NCBI RefSeq assembly: GCF_031181385.1
Contig: NZ_JAPSKV010000005.1
Coordinates: 222,612-286,611, forward strand
From: Fredinandcohnia onubensis
Lineage (GTDB): Bacteria; Bacillota; Bacilli; Bacillales; Bacillaceae_L
Direction of reading: 5' to 3'
Length of the DNA stretch: 64,000 nucleotides
Position numbers and translations under genes: made by a program. Every line of letters starts with the position of its first letter. Positions within the stretch are counted from its first letter, which is position 1. Below the pieces are notes generated by a model, which saw only the letters and a program-made list of their open reading frames with translations, did not search any database and was not told the origin of the DNA. Shown in pieces: positions 17,579 to 25,745 of this stretch.

Positions 17579-18523
17579 TTATGCACCTAAAGATTTATCT
17601 TTCGTAAATTTTGGTTGAATGGATGTTAAGAATTTTGTTTTTGAAAAAGAGTATATGAGTAATGCTGACCAAATACATAAAAATGTAACGAAATGTGCCT
17701 TTGTAAAATGCTCTTTGAATAAAAATACTCCTAATACAAGGCTTATGGTTGGCGAGATATATTGCAAGATTCCTAGCACAGACAACGGGATTCGATTTGC
17801 TCCCGCCGCAAACCATAGCAATGGCAATGCTGTTACGACCCCAGCACCCATTAATAATAGTTGCACGTTAATAGTTGCGCTACTGAAGGAATCAATCCCA
17901 CTGTTGTATAGAACTCCTAAATAAATTAGGGCAATCGGTGCAACCACCATTGTTTCCATCGCGAGTCCAATTAAGGAATCTAGCTTTGCAAGTTTCTTTG
18001 TTAATCCATAAAATCCAAAGCTTAATGCAAGTGTAATGGCAACCCAGGGAAAACTTCCGTACTGTAAAGTTAGTATGAGAACCCCAAGACCGGCCAACAC
18101 AAATGAAACGCCTTGCCAAAACAATAAACGTTCCTTAAGAACAATAATCCCCAAAAGAACACTAACCAATGGGTTGATATAATACCCTAGACTTGCATCA
18201 ATAATATGATCCGTATTAACAGCCCAAATATAAGTTGCCCAGTTCACCGTAATAAGGAGTGATGAAGCGATAATCCCAATTAGTTTGGTTTTATTTTTGA
18301 CAATCTCTTTGAGGGTTGTTACTAGGTGGTTTGCTTTCTTTGAGATTAGGATGATAACAAGCACAAAAACGAGCGACCACACAATCCGATGTGCTAAAAT
18401 CTCGATTGCCGGGACATAGTCGATTAATTTCCAATAAAGAGGCAGAACTCCCCACGCAATATACGCAATCGCCGTATACAAGATTCCAATTTTATACTCC
18501 CTCATGTCATCTTGACCCATCAT
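17579..18523 (-). CDS. rarD: RarD, EamA-family transporter
   Basis: Ten-helix drug/metabolite-type permease of the RarD subgroup, about 314 aa. The typical N-terminus GILYTAIAYIAWGVLPLYWKL and the EILAHRIVWSL and LGYYINPLVSVLLG segments identify it. Substrate unknown; the family name comes from an E. coli chloramphenicol phenotype. I choose the ATG at 18523 (or the next codon) because GAAGG lies just before it; the ORF-track ATG has no RBS. The 53-bp array begins about 115 bases upstream of its start, so its promoter region is narrow. Confidence 0.85.
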   Translation of the reverse strand: MMGQDDMREYKIGILYTAIAYIAWGVLPLYWKLIDYVPAIEILAHRIVWSLVFVLVIILISKKANHLVTTLKEIVKNKTKLIGIIASSLLITVNWATYIWAVNTDHIIDASLGYYINPLVSVLLGIIVLKERLLFWQGVSFVLAGLGVLILTLQYGSFPWVAITLALSFGFYGLTKKLAKLDSLIGLAMETMVVAPIALIYLGVLYNSGIDSFSSATINVQLLLMGAGVVTALPLLWFAAGANRIPLSVLGILQYISPTISLVLGVFLFKEHFTKAHFVTFLCIWSALLIYSFSKTKFLTSIQPKFTKDKSLGA

Positions 18524-18637
18524 GATCCTTCTTTCCAATTCATTTTTTATCATTTGTTAATTATATTTCGGTTTCCTATATTTCACAATGAAAATGAATT
18601 GGAATTTTGAGGATATCTGACTGTAAGTGGTCCACAA

Positions 18638-19056
18638 ATCTTCTGGAGCTACATTCTGACTGCCCTGGAGGTATGTTACAGTCCGCTTTTAGGAGGTTGG
18701 TGCTACTCCAATGCTTCTGGACTTATATCACTTTCCACTTTTTAGGACGTTGGTGGTACTCCAACCCCTTTGGACTTATATCATTTTCCACCTTTTAGGA
18801 CGTTGGTGGTGCTCCAACCCCTCTGGACTTATATCATTTTCCACCTTTTAGGACGTTGGTGGTGCTCCAACCCCTTTGGACTTATACCACTTTCCGTTTT
18901 TTAGGAGGTTGGTGGCACTCCAATGCCTCTGGACTTATATCACTTTCCAACTTTTTAGGTGGTTGGTGGCACTCCAATGCCTCTGGACTCACATTACTTT
19001 CCATTTTTAGGAAATCGATGATACTCCAAAGCTTTTAAGCTTTCACTTTTGGGTAT
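18638..19056. repeat. Tandem array, 53-bp period, about 8 units
   Basis: Unit starts at 18638 (diverged), 18691, 18744, 18797, 18850, 18903, 18957 and 19009: spacing 53, 53, 53, 53, 53, 54, 52. Constant parts are TTTTAGGACGTTGGTGG, CTCCAA, TCTGGACTTATATCA and TTTCCA. Each unit has a short imperfect dyad (TTGG...CCAA). Three central units are nearly identical and the edges decay, as expected for slippage or unequal exchange. ORFs 18607..18798 and 18856..19038 are read-throughs of the repeat. Confidence 0.92.
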
Positions 19057-19320
19057 TTCAGGAAAACCTCTACTGTTATTTCACGTATATAACACCACAT
19101 TTGGAAATAACTAGAAAAACCATAGTGTTAAAACCCTTTTATGTTATGAGTTCTGGATAACTTTGGAAAACCCGTACCTATAAACTTCCTTTATGTCTTA
19201 ATTTTTGTAAAATTAAGGAAAAGCCTCTTCCTTAAACCCTATTTATGACACCACTTTTGTAAGACTATGGAAAAACACATCTTAAATACCACTTATTTGC
19301 ACCTTTTAGATATTCCCGTA
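19057..19320. repeat. Second tandem array, 52-bp period, about 5 units, degenerate
   Basis: Directly after the 53-bp array, the motif GGAAAAnC recurs at 19061, 19113, 19165, 19217 and 19269, each 52 bases apart, with a weaker shared CCTnTTTATG about 24 bases later. The sequence is unrelated to the preceding units. No gene is supported in the whole 18524-19391 stretch. Confidence 0.72.
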
Positions 19321-19348
19321 ATACCAAGTCACCTCTAGAACCCCCGCC

Positions 19349-19381
19349 AAAAAAACACACACCCAAAGCAGAGTGTGTGCG
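19349..19381 (-). terminator. Terminator of the DUF6254-like gene
   Basis: On the minus strand GCACACACTCTG and GGGTGTGTG form a stem followed by TTTTTTT. Confidence 0.8.
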
Positions 19382-19391
19382 CCGCATTTAC

Positions 19392-19517
19392 CTATACTTT
19401 TGTATCCTTGCCAGCTTCTTCAGCCAGCTGTTCAAAGGACTTTACTTTTCCATGTGGGTTTTGTGATTGTTTTCTAACTGTCCACTGGCGTTCTTGTTGA
19501 CGTTTTGATTGTGTCAT
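19392..19517 (-). CDS. Small hydrophilic protein, DUF6254-like (41 aa)
   Basis: Too short for the ORF track. It reads MTQSKRQQERQWTVRKQSQN, then PHGKVKSFEQLAEEAGKDTKV. AAGGAGAG stands seven bases before the ATG and a strong terminator follows the stop. The pattern with WTVRK and PHGKVKSF matches the short DUF6254 family of Bacillaceae as I recall it. Function unknown. Confidence 0.75.
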   Translation of the reverse strand: MTQSKRQQERQWTVRKQSQNPHGKVKSFEQLAEEAGKDTKV

Positions 19518-19641
19518 GTAGAATCTCTCCTTCATTTAGATCATCATCATTAGGATGAGTCTCCGTGTGTTATTTATTCTAAAAAAATGACGTACATGTT
19601 AAAATGACTACGACATAATCTAAGTAAAGAGGAACGACAAT

Positions 19642-20241
19642 ATGCATAGAAACTTTTATCTTTTATTACTATTAGTACATATTTTATTGGCGACGAGTTT
19701 CCTGTCAGCCATCCCTTTTTGGGTGATTTTCACTATATCCTTCTTCCTTTTATCAGCAGCAGCCATTCGTTTTGGCAATTTTGATAATAAATCTATATCT
19801 GCATCCAACCTAGCAATTGCTGTCCTCTCTGGCATTTTGATGTATGGCCTTTTCTCGATTGGCAAACTGGGATCAGCACTCCTCTTTCCAAACATGCTAG
19901 ATGAGGTAGCTGATTTATATATGAAGATTCAGCCACAGCTATTCTGGCATTTTGTCGTACTCTTTCTCATCATCATTCCAGGTGAAGAAGTTTTTTGGAG
20001 AGGCTATATACAGAAGAATATCGAGGCAAAGTTCGACAGCAAGCTAGTCGCAATCATCATCTCCTCTCTTCTTTATACGTCAGCCAATCTTTATACCCTT
20101 AATCCACTTTTCTTGCTTGCGACATTTGCAGGTGGGGTTGTTTGGGGAACATTATATATGTGGAAACGAAATATTTTTCTAACAATCCTTTCCCATCTTG
20201 TCTTCAATTTATTTTTACTAGTGCTTTTCCCACTATTTTAA
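19642..20241 (+). CDS. CPBP-family intramembrane metalloprotease-like protein
   Basis: 199 residues with about six membrane helices. The first CPBP/Abi signature is present as GEEVFWRGYIQ (about 114-124), and a terminal SHLVFN supplies the conserved His/Asn. The second motif, usually FxxxH, reads YTSAN, so one expected histidine is missing and activity is uncertain. GAGGAACGAC precedes the ATG. A 54-residue basic membrane protein follows 18 bases later and is probably co-transcribed. Confidence 0.83.
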   Translation: MHRNFYLLLLLVHILLATSFLSAIPFWVIFTISFFLLSAAAIRFGNFDNKSISASNLAIAVLSGILMYGLFSIGKLGSALLFPNMLDEVADLYMKIQPQLFWHFVVLFLIIIPGEEVFWRGYIQKNIEAKFDSKLVAIIISSLLYTSANLYTLNPLFLLATFAGGVVWGTLYMWKRNIFLTILSHLVFNLFLLVLFPLF

Positions 20242-20259
20242 ATAAGGGGGCATAATTAC

Positions 20260-20424
20260 ATGAAGAAGCGTAAAAAAAGGAGAGCGAAGGATGGTAAGTA
20301 TACCTTCTCCGATCTCCTAGGTGATATTTTATTCGCTTTGCCTGAGATTATTATTTTCCCATTTCGGATCATTTTTTACCTATTTAGAGGTCTCTTTAGG
20401 AATATATTTGATTTCTTTAATTAA
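20260..20424 (+). CDS. Small basic membrane-associated protein (54 aa)
   Basis: Below the ORF-track limit. A strongly basic start (MKKRKKRRAKDGKYTFSD) is followed by a hydrophobic, Phe-rich stretch of about 35 residues ending FRNIFDFFN. AAGGGGG lies nine bases before the ATG. It directly follows the CPBP gene and its stop overlaps the stop of the convergent M20 gene by four bases. No family recognised. Confidence 0.6.
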   Translation: MKKRKKRRAKDGKYTFSDLLGDILFALPEIIIFPFRIIFYLFRGLFRNIFDFFN

Positions 20425-21818
20425 GCCAAATTTATCGTTTTCGGTTTAACATTTTCAGGAATTCCTGCAACATATGGCTTATCTTTGGTGCTTAGATTAA
20501 ACTCCTCTTTTGCTCTTTCAAGTATATGATCTTTATTTAGTAATAAATCATAGGCTGATAATGCCATTGTTTGCGCGGCAAAGTGCATTCCCTTGAAACC
20601 AATGGATGAACCAAATGAGGCTGTGGCCTGCCAAGTATGTAACTGTATACCTACAGGGGCACAAGTTGCCATAATTGAACCCACAGGCGTAATCCAACTA
20701 ACATCACCGACATCTGTTGAACCAGTTAAAACTTTGCCCTTTGTCAATTTATCATTTTGTAAGTCTGACGCCAGGGTTTCATTTGTAGCATTATGGGTCT
20801 TTTTTACGATGTTAGAATCTACTGTCTTAAGTAATTCCTGAGCAAATTTCGCTTCTTCAACAGTATATACTAAGGGTTCTGCTAGTTTCATATTTTCAAA
20901 CATGAGATCATTTAAAGCTTCATTTGGAAGTGTGTCATAAGCAAAAGCATCAATTTCTGAATAGACCTTAGTTTCTGTCATAAGTGCTGCTCCTTGAGCA
21001 ATTTTCTCTACCCTTCTAAGGATATCTTCAACTTGTTCTTTTGTAGATGCCCGTAAATAATACCAAACACTAGCATGTTCAGGAACAATATTAGGAGCAA
21101 GTCCCCCGTTTGTAATGACATAATGTATTCGCGAACCGTCCAACACATGCTCTCTTAAAAAGTTAGTGCCGAAATTCATTAATTCAACAGCATCTAGTGC
21201 ACTTCTTCCAGCATGGGGTGATGCCGCTGCATGGGCTGGGATGCCTTTAAAATGAAACCTAATGGATACAATTGCTTGCATACTCATATTTAATGTCATG
21301 TTAGATGTCCATGGATGCCAAGTTAACGCACAATCTAAATCGTCAAAGACGCCTTCTCTCGCCATGAACGTTTTTCCAGACAATACTTCTTCAGCTGGAC
21401 AGCCATAATAACGAATAGTCCCAATGATATCACACTCATCCATTACTTCTTTTAATGCGATTACTGCTTCAACCCCTGCTGTTCCGAGTAAATTGTGACC
21501 GCAGCCGTGACCAGGGCCATCTAATTCAACTGGTTCCTGAACTGTATTAACCGTTTGAGAAAGTCCAGGCAAAGCGTCGTATTCCCCTAATATCCCTATT
21601 ATTGGTTTACCTGAGCCATATTCCGCAACAAACGCAGTAGAAATTCCTCCTATCGGGGAATGAATTCGAAATCCTTCTTCTTTTAATTTAGACACTTGTA
21701 GATCACTTGCATAGTTTTCCTCATATGCAATTTGCGGATGTTCCCATATTTTTTTTGCCATTTCAGTAAAATCTGATCGGTTGGTTTTAATCCACTGTAA
21801 AATATTCTGTTTACTCAT
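20421..21818 (-). CDS. M20-family amidohydrolase (AbgB-like)
   Basis: 465-residue metal-dependent amidohydrolase of the group that contains the p-aminobenzoyl-glutamate hydrolase subunit AbgB and aminoacylases. Visible: EYDALPG at 79-85, the metal site GHGCGHN at 103-109, PAEEVLSGK at 141-149, and a dimerisation insert starting near GIPAHAAASPHAGRSALDAV. There is no signal peptide, so it acts on imported substrate. It is the last gene of a three-gene minus-strand set (23345 to 20421) with two membrane proteins, which implies uptake followed by hydrolysis of an N-acyl or amide compound. RBS weak (GATGG). Confidence 0.87.
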   Translation of the reverse strand: MSKQNILQWIKTNRSDFTEMAKKIWEHPQIAYEENYASDLQVSKLKEEGFRIHSPIGGISTAFVAEYGSGKPIIGILGEYDALPGLSQTVNTVQEPVELDGPGHGCGHNLLGTAGVEAVIALKEVMDECDIIGTIRYYGCPAEEVLSGKTFMAREGVFDDLDCALTWHPWTSNMTLNMSMQAIVSIRFHFKGIPAHAAASPHAGRSALDAVELMNFGTNFLREHVLDGSRIHYVITNGGLAPNIVPEHASVWYYLRASTKEQVEDILRRVEKIAQGAALMTETKVYSEIDAFAYDTLPNEALNDLMFENMKLAEPLVYTVEEAKFAQELLKTVDSNIVKKTHNATNETLASDLQNDKLTKGKVLTGSTDVGDVSWITPVGSIMATCAPVGIQLHTWQATASFGSSIGFKGMHFAAQTMALSAYDLLLNKDHILERAKEEFNLSTKDKPYVAGIPENVKPKTINLA

Positions 21819-21892
21819 CTTTTAATCCATCTACTTAATGGATTTTCACCCCTTCCCAAAAATTCAATACATACAAGGTCGACAACAAGGCT

Positions 21893-22615
21893 TTAATTAT
21901 TTTTCTCTTGTTTTTTGAACTTCTCTAAAAGTAAACAAACTACAACTGTTCCGAGTATGCAGACAAATGTTTGGAAGGCACGGGGAACAGGACCTAAATT
22001 AACAAATAAACCAAACGCAATCCCAACTACACCGAATAATGGCTTCTTTATAGCAAACTGAGCAATGACTCCTCCAAAAATAGCCGGAAGCACGAAGTTT
22101 AGGCTATTTAAGACTGGTTCAGGCAAGATTGTTAAAATGTATGAACCACTTAGTATTGCTAAAATAAGAATGATAGCATTCACGATCGAAGCAGTCGCAA
22201 TTGCCAATGAGGCAGTGATTTCTCCCTTTTTAGTTCCTGGTTCTGCATCAACAACACGTTGAGCAACCGAAGCACATGGAAGACACATGTTTCCGATATT
22301 ACCTGTAAGAAAAGCAAGATATGTACCAGAAACCCCCAAAACAGGATAATAGCTAATTGGTTCCAACACCCAAACAAACATGATAATAGCTGCATAAGCA
22401 GTAAAACCTGAAATTATAGTAGTCCAGCCTGGGTGGTAACCAAGAACATATGATAGATATAGGGGCACAATTAAAGTTAATGCAATGATTCCCCAAATTG
22501 TTAAGCGTCCCCAAAAATGAGACTTTAATTGAAAGGTTTCAAAGTCCATTGATGATGCAGACACTGGCACAGCTTCGTTTATAGATAGATTATTTTCCTC
22601 TCTAGTAACTGGCAT
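21893..22615 (-). CDS. Membrane protein, partner of the DUF5058 protein
   Basis: 240 residues with a cytoplasmic N-terminal tail of about 30 residues and about six membrane helices. A conserved-looking segment GVSGTYLAFLTGNIGNMCLPC lies between helices 3 and 4 and includes a CLPC Cys pair. I recall such proteins next to DUF5058 genes, sometimes labelled small-conductance mechanosensitive channel without proof. TAGGAGAG precedes the ATG. It sits 22 bases after the DUF5058 gene, so translation is likely coupled. Probable second subunit of a two-part permease. Confidence 0.7.
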   Translation of the reverse strand: MPVTREENNLSINEAVPVSASSMDFETFQLKSHFWGRLTIWGIIALTLIVPLYLSYVLGYHPGWTTIISGFTAYAAIIMFVWVLEPISYYPVLGVSGTYLAFLTGNIGNMCLPCASVAQRVVDAEPGTKKGEITASLAIATASIVNAIILILAILSGSYILTILPEPVLNSLNFVLPAIFGGVIAQFAIKKPLFGVVGIAFGLFVNLGPVPRAFQTFVCILGTVVVCLLLEKFKKQEKNN

Positions 22616-22637
22616 ATAGCTCTCCTACCTTTCTTTT

Positions 22638-23345
22638 TTAAGATATCAAGTAACCAGCAAACATACCCACTATAATAACCAGACCTAATGACCATTCTTT
22701 TATCCACCTCATCTGGGTTTTATCTCCGATCCATATAATGATGGGCATAACAATAAAGGCTACAATAAATACGACGAATTCACTTATTCCTTTTACCATT
22801 TCTCCCCCACCAAGATAACTAAAAGCCCCAATCATTGCAGCAACTGATACTGTGCTTAACATCGTTACATTTTTTGGATTAGCTTCTGCTTTTTTCTGTA
22901 TTTTCCCTAGAGATTTAGTAAATAGAGCAACGAATAATAACCAGCCCATTCCACCAAGACACATCACCCATACTGCATTTGTAAAGGCTTGTAACGTATA
23001 ACCTTGAGAACCTAAATCAACCCCAGCTGCTTTAGACCCTATACTTGCACCAACTGTTTCTATTGCTGCTGATCCAATAATAGAGATTCTCATCAATGTA
23101 ACTGGGCTTCCAATTAAAGAAATCATGGAAATAGCGACAACGATGATTGCTAAAGATGGTCCAAGCGAACTAATCGCACCAGCCCTTATCGCAGACTTTA
23201 CATCTGTAGAAGTCATACCGACGGATTGGCTTGTTTTTGATGCAAGCCGAATAAAGATTATAGCTTGAAAGATTACGACACCAACTACCAGTGAAGCCAA
23301 TATCCAGAGTGGTAAGCTATTTGCCGTTTGTAATACTTTTTCCAA
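22638..23345 (-). CDS. DUF5058-family membrane protein
   Basis: 235 residues with about six membrane helices. The features I associate with DUF5058 are LPLWILASLVVGVVIFQAI near the N-terminus, AIRAGAISSLGPSLAIIVV at about 51-69 and FTNAVWVMCLGGMGWLLF at about 122-139. It starts at TTG, eight bases after AGGAGG. It is the first gene of the minus-strand set and faces the regulator gene across 200 bases. A transport role is inferred from helices and company; I know of no experiment on the family. Confidence 0.75.
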   Translation of the reverse strand: MEKVLQTANSLPLWILASLVVGVVIFQAIIFIRLASKTSQSVGMTSTDVKSAIRAGAISSLGPSLAIIVVAISMISLIGSPVTLMRISIIGSAAIETVGASIGSKAAGVDLGSQGYTLQAFTNAVWVMCLGGMGWLLFVALFTKSLGKIQKKAEANPKNVTMLSTVSVAAMIGAFSYLGGGEMVKGISEFVVFIVAFIVMPIIIWIGDKTQMRWIKEWSLGLVIIVGMFAGYLIS

Positions 23346-23452
23346 AATAATCTTCCTCCTTTTTTTAATTACTTTTAATTACTACCTCTAACCTCTAAAG
23401 AAAGCGCATCCAATTTTAATAGTTGAAAATTCTATATTTTCTAATTCTTATA

Positions 23453-23491
23453 GTAATTTATTGAATTACCGATTACAATGTAATAAATTAC
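23453..23491. promoter_or_regulatory. Operator-like cluster of five ATTAC/GTAAT half-sites
   Basis: GTAATTTATT at 23453-23462 is the exact reverse complement of AATAAATTAC at 23482-23491. Within the 39 bp the order is GTAAT, ATTAC, ATTAC, GTAAT, ATTAC. It lies between the divergent DUF5058 and PucR-type regulator genes, 58 bases before the regulator start, the expected place for a shared operator. Confidence 0.6.
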
Positions 23492-23548
23492 ATAAATGAT
23501 ACGGATGAGATAGAACTTTCTACATTTTCTTTGTCTTGGAGGTTAGTA

Positions 23549-25630
23549 ATGAAAATAAATCAGCAAATTTTATCTTTTCTAGATAAGATGTTTAAAGGCG
23601 CTTCCTATGAAATCTTGGTACAAAAAGCACATGATACTTCGTTCAACCTTATGTATAAAAAAGGAACTCTAAGAAAAGAGAATATTAGTTTACTAACATG
23701 TAATGGAGAGAGCAAATACAATATCACGACAAAAAAGGGGTACTTATATATTTCATTTTCTTACGTAAACGAGCATTTAGTGCTTCTTCGCTCTAACTGT
23801 GAATCTTGTCCTTTTGATGAAAGAGATTTGGATTATTTATATGTATGCTTCGAACTTATAGATGCTAAAAGTCAAATCCAAGCTAAAGGTGCAGAACTAG
23901 AGATGTTAATCGAGGGAATACGTTCTGTTTCTTCCTCTCTTGTCCTTGATGATCTATTAGAGAAGATTACAAAAAATGCATTATCAGTAATACCAGTTGC
24001 AAATGCAGGTTATCTACAACTCTATGACTATGATCAAGAAAAAATCATTACAAAAACAAGTGTTGGATTTGAACCGAACATCAGAAAGCTTAAAATGAAG
24101 GTCGGAGAATCGATTACGGGTATGGTTTTTAAGGAAGGAAAACCGTTGATTTATCATTCTAAAGAACAGATTTATAAAGTAATGAGTGAGAATTCTATTT
24201 CCGAGAGAAATCTAAATATTATCAAGTCTTCGTACAAAGGAAAAGAAATTCAAGCAATAGTTAGTGTGCCTATATCTATTAGGAACAAACGTATTGGAGT
24301 CATGACGATTCACCAATTTAATAAAGTAGGGAAATTTACGGATGATGACGTGCGACTTTTACAAGGATTTGCATCCCAGGCTGCAATTGCAATTCAAAAT
24401 GCACGTCTTTATACAGAGGTAAAGCAACAATTAAATGAGCTCGCAAAAAGAAACGAAGTCCACGACAGACTTGTTAAGATTTCTATACAAAACAAAGGTT
24501 TAAAGTCAATTATCAGAGAAATAGGTAAAATGATAAATGGTCCGTTTTCTTTCTACGACTATTTAGAAAACGATTGGTACCATAATCAAGAGAAAGAAAA
24601 AATTTATTTTAGCGTGGATGAAATTACTACTATTTTTAAACATAGAAGAAATGCTGTTTTCGTGGAATTGCGTAAGCCTGATGAGGGAAAATTTTATCTT
24701 TACCCAATACTCAATGGTACTATTTTTCTTGGATGTTTTATTTACCCCTACTCTAATACATTATCAATCATTGATCGAATAATTATCGAACAAGGTGGCT
24801 CCTTACTCGCACTTGAACTTGTAAAGAAACACACACTAGTAGAAATCTATTATAAGAAATCTCATGAATTTTTTAATGAATTGATTCAAAGCAAAGAGCC
24901 AGAAATCTTACTTAAGAAAAGAAAGGAGTTTAACCTAAATCCTTCTCATATGTTTTATGTGGTCTTAATTGAACTTGTTAATTATAAAGATTTATATAAG
25001 CTTGGTACTGATATTCATAGTATTATCTCATTGATAAAAAAGAACATCCAAGTCGTGCAACTTATCTACGGATTTCATAATAAAATCATTTTACTTGTTT
25101 CATTTGCACACAATTCAGTATCTGACGACACGATAAGGGGATTGAAAACAATTATTACTAACTGGAAAACTAATAATGATTCGTTTGTGTGTGTGGGTAT
25201 TGGTTCTGAAAAACAGGGAGTATATCACATAGGAAAGAGTTATGAGGAAGCAAAGAAGGCAGTTGCCTATCTAGTTAATAAAAAAGAATCTGGAATGATT
25301 GCCTATGAAAGCATTGGAGTTAATCGCTTGTTTATTAATCAGGATACAAATGAGATTCAGGAATTCATAAATAACTTTTTCCAGCCTTTAAATACAGCAA
25401 AATCAAAGAAAAATGATTTAGAACAAACATTGCTAACATATGTAAAGTTAAATAAGTCTATTAGTGAAACTGCGAAAAAACTTCACGTTCATATTAATAC
25501 ACTATATCAGCGTCTTAAAAAAATTGAGGACATGCTAAATTTGAGTTTTAATGACCCTAAAGACTTTCTTGAAATACAGCTAGCCTGTCATCTTAAAGAA
25601 ACATTCGCCTATTCTAAGGATGTACATTAG
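23549..25630 (+). CDS. GAF-domain transcription regulator, PucR/CdaR type
   Basis: 693-residue regulator. An N-terminal 125-residue region of unknown fold contains a CESC pair; a GAF ligand-sensing domain follows (about 130-285, ending ASQAAIAIQNARLYTEV). A middle region of about 170 residues is unassigned, then comes a degenerate GGDEF-like CdaR segment (about 470-590) and a C-terminal PucR helix-turn-helix (SISETAKKLHVHINTLYQRL, about 630-650). GGAGG stands before the ATG at 23549; the ORF-track TTG lies on the RBS side. Divergent from the DUF5058-partner-M20 genes, so it is their likely activator, with the substrate or product sensed by the GAF domain. Confidence 0.83.
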   Translation: MKINQQILSFLDKMFKGASYEILVQKAHDTSFNLMYKKGTLRKENISLLTCNGESKYNITTKKGYLYISFSYVNEHLVLLRSNCESCPFDERDLDYLYVCFELIDAKSQIQAKGAELEMLIEGIRSVSSSLVLDDLLEKITKNALSVIPVANAGYLQLYDYDQEKIITKTSVGFEPNIRKLKMKVGESITGMVFKEGKPLIYHSKEQIYKVMSENSISERNLNIIKSSYKGKEIQAIVSVPISIRNKRIGVMTIHQFNKVGKFTDDDVRLLQGFASQAAIAIQNARLYTEVKQQLNELAKRNEVHDRLVKISIQNKGLKSIIREIGKMINGPFSFYDYLENDWYHNQEKEKIYFSVDEITTIFKHRRNAVFVELRKPDEGKFYLYPILNGTIFLGCFIYPYSNTLSIIDRIIIEQGGSLLALELVKKHTLVEIYYKKSHEFFNELIQSKEPEILLKKRKEFNLNPSHMFYVVLIELVNYKDLYKLGTDIHSIISLIKKNIQVVQLIYGFHNKIILLVSFAHNSVSDDTIRGLKTIITNWKTNNDSFVCVGIGSEKQGVYHIGKSYEEAKKAVAYLVNKKESGMIAYESIGVNRLFINQDTNEIQEFINNFFQPLNTAKSKKNDLEQTLLTYVKLNKSISETAKKLHVHINTLYQRLKKIEDMLNLSFNDPKDFLEIQLACHLKETFAYSKDVH

Positions 25631-25667
25631 TTATTAAAGTAGTTACCGTTAATCACCATAAAAAAGT

Positions 25668-25702
25668 AAATAAAGAGGTTGAATATACCTCTTTATTTTT
25701 CC
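25668..25702. terminator. Terminator between the regulator and ykvI
   Basis: AAATAAAGAGGT pairs with ACCTCTTTATTTTT; it can serve both convergent genes. Confidence 0.85.
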
Positions 25703-25745
25703 TCATATATAGTTTCATTTATCCAGGTTTTGATTATTCCCTCGG

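Noticed and set aside
18638-19056. CRISPR array or coding repeat (ORFs 18607..18798 and 18856..19038)
   Set aside because: No unique spacers. The ORFs change frame with the 53-bp period, which is not a multiple of three, and have no RBS.
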